This document shows, piece by piece, positions 56,242 through 64,000 of a stretch of DNA of 64,000 nt. The notes beneath the pieces were generated by a model that made no database searches, was not told where the DNA came from, and saw only the letters and a list, made by a program, of their open reading frames with translations. Location: contig NZ_VEGP01000005.1 of assembly GCF_007679495.1 (NCBI RefSeq), positions 1 through 64,000 on the forward strand. The letters are read 5' to 3'. This stretch comes from Paenibacillus sp. 32O-W. Lineage in GTDB: Bacteria; Bacillota; Bacilli; Paenibacillales; NBRC-103111. The translations under genes and the position numbers were made by a program. Every line of letters begins with the position of its first letter. Positions within the stretch are counted from its first letter, which is position 1.

Positions 56242-56803
56242 GACTGTTCTCCTCCTGTTTGCCCAGCTGCACGATCAGATTAACTTCCCCTTTGTTCATC
56301 CCCAGCTTGCGGGCGATCGCTTCTATCGATTTCCCCTGCTCATATAATGAAAAAAGCTCGGCGTACCTTGCCTTGATGTTCATCATCCCGCTATCAATCG
56401 CGGAAGCTGCCTCTTCCTCCTGAGCTGCTGCGGCTTCGAGTGTCGGTGGCGCCGGAGCTTCCGCAGCGGAATGAGCATGACCGGCCGTTTGGGATCCGGA
56501 TGGAACGGGCACGGCCTCTTGTTTGAGCCGCTCCATCTGATTGCCCAGAATTTCATTCTGCTTCTCCAGCTCGCCCATTCTGCGGCTAAGCTGCTCCAAC
56601 TGGCTGTTATGCTCGTCTTTCATTCTGGAAATGGTCAGGAGAAGCTTCTCATTGTCTTGTTCCAAATCCGCAGCAAACTGTTCGATTGCTCCTTCCATTT
56701 CCTTAACCACGTCGGATGACGGTCTGGAGGGCTTGGGCAGAAGACGTGCGATTACGATGATAACTGCTCCTGCCACTACGATGTATACCCAAGGGTCATT
56801 CAT
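56222..56803 (-). CDS. SwrB-like membrane-anchored coiled-coil protein
   Basis: 193 residues: N-terminal membrane helix (about 5-22), a coiled coil (about 30-95, heptads in LLLTISRMKDEHNSQLEQLS), an Ala/Pro/Glu linker, and a C-terminal helix-turn-helix (YEQGKSIEAIARKLGMNKGE). The same architecture and place (after sigD, before rpsB) are those of B. subtilis SwrB (YlxL), which activates flagellar assembly. Sequence similarity outside the HTH is low, so orthology is inferred from position and layout. Confidence 0.7.
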   Translation of the reverse strand: MNDPWVYIVVAGAVIIVIARLLPKPSRPSSDVVKEMEGAIEQFAADLEQDNEKLLLTISRMKDEHNSQLEQLSRRMGELEKQNEILGNQMERLKQEAVPVPSGSQTAGHAHSAAEAPAPPTLEAAAAQEEEAASAIDSGMMNIKARYAELFSLYEQGKSIEAIARKLGMNKGEVNLIVQLGKQEENSHERVRA

Positions 56804-56865
56804 TTAAGCTTCACCTTTTTCGTCAAATCGTGTTTCTTGATGCTTCAGCCAAGTGCAGGACGGCA

Positions 56866-57189
56866 CTAAAGCTGCATATCTATAATTCTTCCCTTGTACG
56901 GGTGCTGCGGTCTCTTCTCCTCCATAGGCCTGGATTCGCCCGAGGTCTTTCTTCTTCCGTGTCCGCTTCCCCGGTTTCGTTCCCGACGCTCCTCCCCGTC
57001 CCGAATCCCTCCCTGCTCGGGCGCTTCCGATTTCGAGGCGACGTGCCGTTCCCGGTCTGTCTGTTTGGAAGTTTGCTCTGTGAGATGATTTTGATCATGG
57101 ACCGGCTTCTGCTGAATTTCATTTTGCTTGATCCCGGCTTCGGGGCTTTTGTGAACAGCCAGCTGCATATCGATCGATTTCAGGCTCAT
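56866..57189 (-). CDS. Small hydrophilic protein in motility operon, unknown function
   Basis: 107 residues, very charged (Arg/Glu/Lys/Gln), starting MSLKSIDMQLAVHKSPEAG. Strong RBS GGAGGGA about nine bases before ATG and in-line operon position support a real gene; a larger plus-strand frame opposite has no RBS. Predicted disordered after about residue 20; IDMQLA occurs near the N-terminus and IDMQL again at the very C-terminus. Function unknown. Confidence 0.7.
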   Translation of the reverse strand: MSLKSIDMQLAVHKSPEAGIKQNEIQQKPVHDQNHLTEQTSKQTDRERHVASKSEAPEQGGIRDGEERRERNRGSGHGRRKTSGESRPMEEKRPQHPYKGRIIDMQL

Positions 57190-57234
57190 GCGCTTGATCC
57201 CTCCAACTTATCGCGAGAAATTCAAGGATTCTCC

Positions 57235-58647
57235 TTACGGATAAAGCGGAAACATGCCGATATCTCCATCGTCAATCCGGAAGTAAACCCGCTGCACCGG
57301 GTCATTGATCATTTTGGTATGACGGCCCATGACCAGCTTGGTTCCGCCGTAAACCGTTGAGGTCGCTTCAATTCTTGCTTTCCCGGTATCCTCCAGCATG
57401 GTCTCCAATTGCAGAATCCGGTCCTTGACCGTTTCCGTTGCATCCAACGTCTGCTTACGGGTATTCGCCAGCTTGACCCGCATGGCTGCTTTATCAGGCG
57501 AAAGCTGTCCTGCTGCGGCCAACTGGTCAAGAATTGTCAACGCTTTCTCCGTCTTCTGCAGGTTATCGGTATTCACCTTCAGCTGTTCCTTGAGCTTATG
57601 CAACTCACTACGCACCTCCGGCAGGACGCCTACTTCAATAACGGTGGCCGTCGACATGGAATTGCCGATCGTTCGGGCGACGACCTGTTCGCCCGCCTGG
57701 AGTTTCCCGCCGACAATCAGTCCCTTGGCGCCTTCACACCGGATGCTTCTTCCCGCCCGGATATTGGAGTGCATTATACTCTGGGAAATCAGCACGTCTT
57801 CCCCCGCTTCCACATTGCCATCCTGGATGAACGCACTCCTAATCGTCTTGCCGGCACGAATCCATCCTTTATTCTGGGCTAATATTCCCGCGCTGATCAG
57901 TATGGACCCGCCGGCCTCCATCTCGGCTCCCTCGACGGTTCCGGTGACGCGTATATCTCCCTCCGCCTTGATTTTGAAGCCGGTCAGCACATTCCCGCGG
58001 ATAACAACCGTGCCTACAAAGTCGATATTGCCAATGGCGTAGTCGACATCCCCATTCACCTCGTAAACGGGAAAAACGTTGATCTGTCCCTTGCCCGTAT
58101 AACTGATCACCCCATCAATGGCCGAATACAGCTGAGTGTTGTTGGCATCCGTTACTACATTCTTGCCTACCTTGAACCGGGCTTCCTTGCCGTTTCTGGC
58201 CATGAGGACCTCACCGGTAACGGCTTTGCCGGGAACTCCTTTCGTTGGGGGAGTTCTGCTGGCGAGAAGCTCCCCTTTTTTTACATTTAAAATGCTCGTA
58301 ACTTCCCGGTAATCTACGGTGCCGTCTTCCAGCACGGCGGGCTTCTTGGCCGATGCTTTCATATCGAACCAATATTTGATTTCGCCGTCCTTGCCCGGTT
58401 TGGGCGGGTCTCCTGTGGCAATAACGATTTTGCGCTTAATGAAAGGACCCGGGTCCTTGGCGATCTGGACAAGCCGGGCGTAATCAATGCCGTAACTGAT
58501 GGAATGTTTTTTCAGCAGCGTTTCTAACTGCTCGACGGTGCATACCATATCTTCCCCGCAATGCGAGAAATCGAGGAAGGCTTCCAGCTTGTCGTCGGAG
58601 AGCAGCACATCAATGAAGAATTCAGTAGAGGCTGAATGAGGGTTCAT
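57235..58647 (-). CDS. FapA-family (DUF342) protein
   Basis: 470 residues. N-terminal substrate-like domain (about 1-150) and a central right-handed beta-helix of repeated turns (about 190-330: GNIDFVGTVVIRGNVLTGF, AEGDIRVTGTVEGAEMEAGG, and so on), then a coiled coil (about 345-410) and a short C-terminal strand region. DUF342/FapA proteins are linked to polysaccharide or polar/flagellar functions in other bacteria, mechanism unclear. It follows sigD by 14 bases. ATG at 58647 (AGAAGG ten bases upstream) preferred over 58656. B. subtilis has no gene here. Confidence 0.85.
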   Translation of the reverse strand: MNPHSASTEFFIDVLLSDDKLEAFLDFSHCGEDMVCTVEQLETLLKKHSISYGIDYARLVQIAKDPGPFIKRKIVIATGDPPKPGKDGEIKYWFDMKASAKKPAVLEDGTVDYREVTSILNVKKGELLASRTPPTKGVPGKAVTGEVLMARNGKEARFKVGKNVVTDANNTQLYSAIDGVISYTGKGQINVFPVYEVNGDVDYAIGNIDFVGTVVIRGNVLTGFKIKAEGDIRVTGTVEGAEMEAGGSILISAGILAQNKGWIRAGKTIRSAFIQDGNVEAGEDVLISQSIMHSNIRAGRSIRCEGAKGLIVGGKLQAGEQVVARTIGNSMSTATVIEVGVLPEVRSELHKLKEQLKVNTDNLQKTEKALTILDQLAAAGQLSPDKAAMRVKLANTRKQTLDATETVKDRILQLETMLEDTGKARIEATSTVYGGTKLVMGRHTKMINDPVQRVYFRIDDGDIGMFPLYP

Positions 58648-58661
58648 TGTATCCATCCCTT

Positions 58662-59447
58662 CTATTCATGCAACAATTGCACTTTAAATCGTCCAAGCGA
58701 TCCTCTCAATCTGAGAATAGCCTTGGAGTGAAGCTGAGAAATCCGAGAAGGCGACAGCGACATTACCTCAGCAATTTCACTGAGCGACAGATCTTCATAA
58801 TAAAACAGCGAGATGACCGTTCTCTCCTTTTCCGTCAGCCGGTCAATAGCTTTTGCCAACGTTTCCTTCAGAAAAAACTCGTTAACCTTATATTCCGGGT
58901 TTTTCGACGTCTCGTCAACCAAAACGGACAATCTCGTTTCCGATTCTTCCTCTTTAATAGGCTCATCAATGGAGCAGAGTGTCGTCAAAGTAATTTCTTG
59001 CAGCATCGATTGAAATTCCTTCTCCGAAACCTGCAGATAGCTGCTGATTTCCGCGTCGGTTACGGAACGCAAATGCTCCTGCTCCAGCTTCTGATAGGCT
59101 TCCTCTATTCTCTTGGCCTTCTCGCGCACGGAACGGGGCACCCAGTCTCCCTGGCGCAAACCGTCAATGATGGCTCCGCGAATTCTCCAGGAGGCATAAG
59201 TCTCAAATTGAAGTCCCCGCAAATGATCGAATTTCTCGATGGCGTCTATCAAACCCATTACTCCGTGACTGGCCAGATCCTCTTTCGATACCGAGCCCGG
59301 CATCCCGCTCGCCAGCCGGTTGGAAACGAAGTCCACGAGAGGAAGATAACATTCCATCAACCTTTTCTTCGCCTCCAGCGAGCGTTCTTCCTTCCACTGC
59401 TTCCATATTTCCATATTGGACAAATGTGACTGCTTATGAATTGCCAT
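58662..59447 (-). CDS. sigD: Motility sigma factor SigD (FliA/WhiG family)
   Basis: 261 residues. Region 2 (YLPLVDFVSNRL, DLASHGVMGLIDAIEKFD, FETYASWRIRGAIIDGLR), region 3 (WVPRSVREKAKRIEEAYQ), region 4 (LTEKERTVISLFYYEDLSLS, SPSRISQLHSKAI). Directs flagellin, autolysin and chemoreceptor promoters in Bacillales. AAGGAAGGTG RBS. Confidence 0.95.
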   Translation of the reverse strand: MAIHKQSHLSNMEIWKQWKEERSLEAKKRLMECYLPLVDFVSNRLASGMPGSVSKEDLASHGVMGLIDAIEKFDHLRGLQFETYASWRIRGAIIDGLRQGDWVPRSVREKAKRIEEAYQKLEQEHLRSVTDAEISSYLQVSEKEFQSMLQEITLTTLCSIDEPIKEEESETRLSVLVDETSKNPEYKVNEFFLKETLAKAIDRLTEKERTVISLFYYEDLSLSEIAEVMSLSPSRISQLHSKAILRLRGSLGRFKVQLLHE

Positions 59448-59462
59448 ACAAGTTCACCTTCC

Positions 59463-59885
59463 TTAATCTTCTGAAAGATGACGAAGGGCTTTGACCATCT
59501 CTTCCGAATCGACCTTGTTTCTGGTCGCCAGCTTAGGCGGGTTCAAAGGGGAGAAGCCGGTCTCGTCCTGTTCCCTGTCGTCCTGGGCGGACGGGACGGG
59601 CTCTCCGGACAATCCGGACGGCTCGTCTGGCGTCGTAAAGTCGATCCTCTGTCCCCTGACGGAGTCCTCCGGCTGCGAGTCTGCAGAATCCCGCTCAGGA
59701 TTCGTTCCTCCCATTACCGTTCCAAGGACCCATCGGAAAACAAATACGAGCGCGAATAAAATAACGAAGCTGTATAGAGTGCGGAGCAGAGTCGTCGTCA
59801 ATATATTATTGGAAAAAGAGGATATAAAAGTGGCTGCGGCCCCCAATCCACCGATGATCGCATTCCAGCGAATGGTTCCTATCAT
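59463..59885 (-). CDS. Membrane protein between cheD and sigD, unknown function
   Basis: 140 residues with one or two hydrophobic segments (about 7-25 and 33-55) and a polar Asp/Glu/Pro-rich tail ending VDSEEMVKALRHLSED. The ATG directly follows the cheD stop (TAAATG). Not recognised as a named family; it is in-line with the operon and absent from the B. subtilis arrangement. Confidence 0.75.
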   Translation of the reverse strand: MIGTIRWNAIIGGLGAAATFISSFSNNILTTTLLRTLYSFVILFALVFVFRWVLGTVMGGTNPERDSADSQPEDSVRGQRIDFTTPDEPSGLSGEPVPSAQDDREQDETGFSPLNPPKLATRNKVDSEEMVKALRHLSED

Positions 59886-60377
59886 TTACAGATCCCGGCT
59901 TCCATGCTGGACGCTCCGGATATGCAGAATGCCGGTAGCACAGTCCAATTCAATAGTTCGTCCATAATTTCCTCCCGTATCTTCCGCTTTAACGGGTATT
60001 CCGTATCGGTTCAGAACCGCTTTGCAAGATTCCACGTTGCGGGGGCCGATCCGCATCGTATCTTTCCTGGTATCAAAGGCAAACATCTGCGCTCCCCCTG
60101 CCATCTTGGCCTCCATCCGGCGGGTAGACGCGCCTTCCTGCTCCATCCTGCGGATCATCTCCGGCAAGGCTGTATCCGCGAATTTGGCTATATTGATTGG
60201 CCCTCTGGCAATGTCGGATGACGGAAGCATGACGTGGGCCATGCCGGCAATTTTGGCGACGGAATCATACAAAGTGACCCCGACGCAGGAACCGAGTCCA
60301 GTCGTTCTTAACGCGCCTTCTCCAACGACTATATTCAGATCCGCCATTCCGACCTTGACGACATTTTGTTGAATCAT
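59886..60377 (-). CDS. cheD: Chemoreceptor glutamine deamidase CheD
   Basis: 163 residues, deamidates receptor glutamines and is controlled by CheC. Catalytic Cys31 (GLGSCVGVTLYD) and His48 (GMAHVMLP) present. Overlaps cheC by four bases (ATGA). Confidence 0.95.
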   Translation of the reverse strand: MIQQNVVKVGMADLNIVVGEGALRTTGLGSCVGVTLYDSVAKIAGMAHVMLPSSDIARGPINIAKFADTALPEMIRRMEQEGASTRRMEAKMAGGAQMFAFDTRKDTMRIGPRNVESCKAVLNRYGIPVKAEDTGGNYGRTIELDCATGILHIRSVQHGSRDL

Positions 60378-60994
60378 GAAGGAGGCACTCCCAATGCGGC
60401 AAACAGATTATCGAACGAATCGGGATCGGGGATAAAAAAGAAATGTCCCTCAATCGCTTCACTGCCTTCCAGGAAATTGGTGTCTATGAACAGGGCCTGC
60501 TCCCCCATCTGCCCGTATTCCAGCAAGCCATAGCTCAGAATCGCGCCGGCCATATCGATGGCCAGTGATGGAACGGAAGGAACCATGTCCAATTGGGTCA
60601 GCTCGGCCAACGAGGTCAGGTACGACCCGGCCAGAATATTGCCGATCTCCTGAAGCGCGGACAGCTCCATTTCGGAGAACTCTCCCTCACCTTCCATTCC
60701 GCCGGCGACGAGAGAGCCAAGAAGCTGCTTGGCCGATCCCTTGCTGAAAATAAAGAACAAATTGCCCGGAACGTCCCCTTCGACCCTCAGGAAGATAGCA
60801 ATGACTACCTGCTCAGCTCCGCCGACGCTGTCTGAAATTTGTTCGAAGGGGACCATGTTCACCTGTGGGACGCGCATATCCACCGGCCGGCCCAGAAGCT
60901 TGGACAAAGCCGTCGCCGCGTGGCCCGCCCCAATATTGCCTACCTCTCTCAATACATCCATCTGGAATTCTGCCATTGGCTTCAACGGATTCAT
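60374..60994 (-). CDS. cheC: CheY-P phosphatase CheC
   Basis: 206 residues with both phosphatase active sites (REVGNIGAGHA, Glu17/Asn20; and QEIGNILAGSY), so it should be active. Binds CheD and CheY-P in the adaptation system. Weak RBS (GAGG), four bases after cheW. Confidence 0.94.
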   Translation of the reverse strand: MNPLKPMAEFQMDVLREVGNIGAGHAATALSKLLGRPVDMRVPQVNMVPFEQISDSVGGAEQVVIAIFLRVEGDVPGNLFFIFSKGSAKQLLGSLVAGGMEGEGEFSEMELSALQEIGNILAGSYLTSLAELTQLDMVPSVPSLAIDMAGAILSYGLLEYGQMGEQALFIDTNFLEGSEAIEGHFFFIPDPDSFDNLFAALGVPPS

Positions 60995-60998
60995 CGAT

Positions 60999-61460
60999 CT
61001 AAGCCTCGAACTGTTCCAGTTGAATGATCTCTTCCTTGTTCAGCACCTCCCGCAAATTAAGCAGGACCAGCAGTCGGTCCTCACCGATTTTCGCGATGCC
61101 GTGCAAATATTTGGCTTTGATGCCGCCCACCACTTCCGGCGGATCATCAACCGAATCGGCGGGCACATCGAGAACATCATTAGCCGAATCGACGATCAGC
61201 CCTACCTCGATATCGTTGATGGCGACGACAATTAGCCGGGTCTGATCCGTATATTCGGTTTCCTCAAGCCCGAAGCGGCCTCTAAGATCGATAACCGGCG
61301 TTACGACTCCGCGCAAGTTCACAACTCCTCTGACAAACGACGGAGTCTTGGGAACCCGGGTAATCGGCAGCATGCGCTCGATCGTCTGAACTCTTTCTAC
61401 ATCCACGCCGTATTCCTCGCTGCCGAGAGTAAACACGATCACCTTCAAATCTTCTTCCAT
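60999..61460 (-). CDS. cheW: Chemotaxis adaptor CheW
   Basis: 153 residues coupling receptors to CheA: VIVFTLGSEEYGVDVERVQT, RVPKTPSFVRGVVNLRGVV, PVIDLRGRFGL. ATG at 61460 preferred, six bases after AGGGTGA. Confidence 0.95.
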   Translation of the reverse strand: MEEDLKVIVFTLGSEEYGVDVERVQTIERMLPITRVPKTPSFVRGVVNLRGVVTPVIDLRGRFGLEETEYTDQTRLIVVAINDIEVGLIVDSANDVLDVPADSVDDPPEVVGGIKAKYLHGIAKIGEDRLLVLLNLREVLNKEEIIQLEQFEA

Positions 61461-61492
61461 TCCCACTCACCCTTTCGACATATAGTTAATGG

Positions 61493-63535
61493 TTATTTAA
61501 TCAAAGCATTGGTTTCCAGAATGAGGGCAACCTGACCGTCCCCCAAAATTGTGGCTCCGGAAACGGCGAACGGGTTGTCCAAATATTTGCCCAACGATTT
61601 CAGAACAATTTCCTGCTGTCCGATAAACTCGTCGACAACCAGAGCGGCCTGTTTGTCTCCTTTCCGGATCACGATAATCTGCAGGGAAGAGCTGACGGCT
61701 ACCGATTGAACCGGGATATCCAGAAGCTGATCCAGGAAGATGACCGGAATCACACTGCCGCGGAAATCGATCATCGGATTGCCGTGTACCTGACGAATCT
61801 CGCTCTTCTCGACTATCGCCGTCTCCGAGATAGAGGACAGCGGGATAGCATATTTCTCCTCGCCTGCTCTTATCAGCATGGCGGTTATGATAGAGAGGGT
61901 TAACGGAAGCTGGACCGAAAATTTCGTCCCTAGTCCGGGATTTGACGACACCGAAACTTGTCCGCCCAGGGATTGAATTTTGGTCTTGACGACGTCCAGA
62001 CCTACCCCGCGGCCGGAAATATCGGAGATTTGATCTGCCGTGCTGAAGCCGGAAGCGAACAGAAGCTGGTAAACCTCCTCGTCGGACAGTTTATCCGCCT
62101 GTTCCTGGGTAACCACATTTTTGCGAATCGCCGTTTGCAGCACTTTATCGCGGTTAATTCCTTTGCCGTCATCCTCAATTTCGATGAAGACATGGTTGCC
62201 GCTTTGGAACGCTCTAAGTTGAATCGTTCCGGTCTCGGGTTTGCCCGCGGCCACACGATCGCTAACCGATTCCAGCCCGTGGTCCACCGCATTCCTCAAT
62301 AAATGAACGAGCGGATCTCCGATTTCATCAATGACGGTCCGGTCCAGTTCCGTCTCTGCTCCGGTAATGACGAGGTCCACCTTCTTATCCAGCGATTTGG
62401 CGATATCGCGGATCATCCGGGGGAACCGGTTGAATACCGTATCGATCTGCACCATCCTGAGCTTCAGCACAATGTTCTGCAAATCACCGCTTACACGGGT
62501 CATATGCTCGACCGTGTCGATCAAATCGCTATTGCGGATCTCGCTTGCCAGCTGCTCCAGGCGGACCCGGTCAATCAGCAGCTCGCTGAGCAGGTTCATC
62601 AGAACATCCAGACGCTCGATATCCACACGGATGGTCCGGCTTGCAACAGGTGCCGCGGCCGGTTTGGGCTTCGCTTTGCCGGACGCCTGCTTACCGTCTG
62701 ACGCAGGCTGTTCCTTGGCTGCTGCTCCGGGATCAGCCGCCGGTTTCTCCGCAACGGCCGTTGCTGCCGCTTCCTGAACACCGGCACGAATCCGCTGCAG
62801 CGACTCTTTATCCAGCGGACGCACATCGACCGATTCGATTTCCGAGACCTTCATGATTTCAGCCTGAAGCTCCGCCGCTTCCTTATCGCTGACCAAATAA
62901 ACGGAGAAGCCCTTGTCAAACTTTTCCTGCTCGATATCTTCTACGGACGGGATGGTTTGGACAACCTCCCCGCTTGCTTCCAGCACACCGAATACCATAA
63001 ACGAACGTGCGGCCTTCAGCACACAATCGTCCCGAAAAACGACATCGATATGAAAGACCGCGTGGCCGGCTTCCAGGGTTTGCATAATGATAGAATATTG
63101 AAATTCATCCAAATCTGTGGAAGAAGCGGTGGATTGAGCGGTTCCTCCCGGAGCATCCCCGTTCACGATAGCTTTCAGGGAAGCTACCAGCTCGGATACG
63201 TCGAGGCTGCCTGTTCCACCATTGATAATATCGTTCACCATCGACTCCAGCGCGTCGTTGCCGCTGAATAAACATTCGAAGATCGGCTCGCTCATCGCCA
63301 GCTTGTCATTACGCACCAGATCGAGCACATTTTCCATTTCATGGGTTAACGAAGCGATATCCTCGAACCCCATCGTTGCCGACATGCCTTTAAGCGTATG
63401 CGCGGATCGAAAGATCGTCTGCACGATCTCGATATCTTCCGGACTCTGCTCCAGAACAAGCAGCTGGTCGTTCATGGCCTGTAAATGCTCTCTCGCCTCA
63501 TCGATAAAAACCGACAAATATTGATTAATATCCAA
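61493..63535 (-). CDS. cheA: Chemotaxis histidine kinase CheA
   Basis: 680 residues. P1 with phosphorylated His46 (FRSAHTLKG), P2-like region (about 150-260), Ala/Pro/Lys-rich linker (about 265-305), dimerisation P3, ATPase P4 (LLRNAVDHGLE, DDGKGIN, GRGVGLDVVK) and P5 CheW-like domain. TTG start with GGAGGTG upstream. Confidence 0.96.
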   Translation of the reverse strand: MDINQYLSVFIDEAREHLQAMNDQLLVLEQSPEDIEIVQTIFRSAHTLKGMSATMGFEDIASLTHEMENVLDLVRNDKLAMSEPIFECLFSGNDALESMVNDIINGGTGSLDVSELVASLKAIVNGDAPGGTAQSTASSTDLDEFQYSIIMQTLEAGHAVFHIDVVFRDDCVLKAARSFMVFGVLEASGEVVQTIPSVEDIEQEKFDKGFSVYLVSDKEAAELQAEIMKVSEIESVDVRPLDKESLQRIRAGVQEAAATAVAEKPAADPGAAAKEQPASDGKQASGKAKPKPAAAPVASRTIRVDIERLDVLMNLLSELLIDRVRLEQLASEIRNSDLIDTVEHMTRVSGDLQNIVLKLRMVQIDTVFNRFPRMIRDIAKSLDKKVDLVITGAETELDRTVIDEIGDPLVHLLRNAVDHGLESVSDRVAAGKPETGTIQLRAFQSGNHVFIEIEDDGKGINRDKVLQTAIRKNVVTQEQADKLSDEEVYQLLFASGFSTADQISDISGRGVGLDVVKTKIQSLGGQVSVSSNPGLGTKFSVQLPLTLSIITAMLIRAGEEKYAIPLSSISETAIVEKSEIRQVHGNPMIDFRGSVIPVIFLDQLLDIPVQSVAVSSSLQIIVIRKGDKQAALVVDEFIGQQEIVLKSLGKYLDNPFAVSGATILGDGQVALILETNALIK

Positions 63536-63627
63536 AAAGCTGCACCTCCTGTATTTGCATCATGCGGACAGCCTCCGCTTCCTCTCCGGGAAAGCGGAGT
63601 GCAAACGCCCCCGAGTGCTTAACCGGC

Positions 63628-64000
63628 TTAAGTTTCAATAAGCTGTACCAGCTTCCCGCTAATGTGCTGCTGGGGCAATATATGCATGGCCGCTCCCCGT
63701 TCGACCGCAGCCCTGGGCATTCCATAGACTACACACGTCTCTTCCGCTTCAGCTATCGTCGTCACGGCCCCCGCCTGCTTCAGGGCAAGCATACCCGCCG
63801 CACCGTCACTGCCCATGCCCGTCATGAGTACGGCATGTCTCTTCAGTTCCTTAAAAGGAAGCAGAGATTCGAACAAGACATCCACAGACGGACGATGCCC
63901 GGAGCGGGTACCTTCGGCGGACAGACGAGTGCGGTATTGATCCGCCCCTTCCCTTTGCAGCAGGAGATGGTATCCCCCCGGGGCTATGTATGCCGTACCG
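63628..64000 (-). CDS. cheB: Chemotaxis protein-glutamate methylesterase CheB (partial)
   Basis: C-terminal about 123 residues; the 5' part lies beyond the window. The frame stays open to the edge. Methylesterase domain motifs: GTAYIAPGGYHLLL with the catalytic His region, FESLLPF, LMTGMGSDGAAGMLALK with catalytic Asp. Last gene before cheA, 92 bases apart, as in B. subtilis. Confidence 0.92.
   Translation of the reverse strand, partial: GTAYIAPGGYHLLLQREGADQYRTRLSAEGTRSGHRPSVDVLFESLLPFKELKRHAVLMTGMGSDGAAGMLALKQAGAVTTIAEAEETCVVYGMPRAAVERGAAMHILPQQHISGKLVQLIET

Noticed and set aside
56830-57360. 176-codon plus-strand frame
   Set aside because: Opposite the 107-residue operon gene and the end of the FapA gene; the minus-strand gene has the better RBS and operon spacing.

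Overview
The window is a chromosomal segment of an endospore-forming, flagellated Firmicute, most likely Paenibacillus or a close relative. The evidence is the gene order (nearly the Bacillus subtilis order from cheA down to rodZ), sporulation genes (dpaA/dpaB dipicolinate synthase, spoIIIE, sleB, ylxY), a motility sigma factor, a secreted DUF4855 protein, moderate GC content, and many TTG/GTG starts behind strong GGAGG sites. The assignment rests on gene content only; no 16S rRNA or tRNA gene was seen.

Layout, read right to left because almost everything is on the minus strand. 64000-55711: chemotaxis and motility operon (cheB partial, cheA, cheW, cheC, cheD, a 140-aa membrane protein, sigD, a FapA/DUF342 protein, a 107-aa hydrophilic protein, a SwrB-like coiled-coil protein and a MltG-like fragment protein). 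55582-52567: rpsB-tsf-pyrH-frr behind a strong predicted promoter. 52393-41571: uppS-cdsA-dxr-rseP-proS-polC, with an 845-bp repeat-bearing gap between dxr and rseP. 41445-33120: rimP-nusA-ylxR-ylxQ-infB-rbfA-nrnA-truB-ribF, tightly packed, several genes coupled by ATGA overlaps, behind a strong predicted promoter with a terminator-like hairpin in its leader. 33050-27296: rpsO, pnp, ylxY, mlpA and dut. 26975-20180: dpaA-dpaB-asd-dapG-dapA behind a predicted SigK promoter, then rnjB with its own promoter. 14564-4093: tepA-ylzJ-spoIIIE-sleB-ymfF-ymfH-ymfI-ymfJ-ymfK-rodZ.

Two places break the conserved order. At 14993-20023 a plus-strand two-component system plus ABC transporter lies between tepA and rnjB, which are neighbours in B. 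subtilis; it looks like an inserted antimicrobial-peptide sensing and detoxification module. Below 4093 the rodZ cluster gives way to about 1 kb of repeat-rich noncoding DNA with a possible structured RNA, then a secreted DUF4855 protein gene on the plus strand and a purine-rich imperfect repeat tract.

Most genes here are housekeeping. The most unusual material is between the genes: two families of dispersed intergenic repeats (three copies each, shared between the 3.0-3.8 kb region, the rimP-nusA gap and the dxr-rseP gap), the candidate RNA next to rodZ, several leader hairpins, and extra genes inside the che-sigD operon. I did not find a clear-cut novel defence or mobile system.
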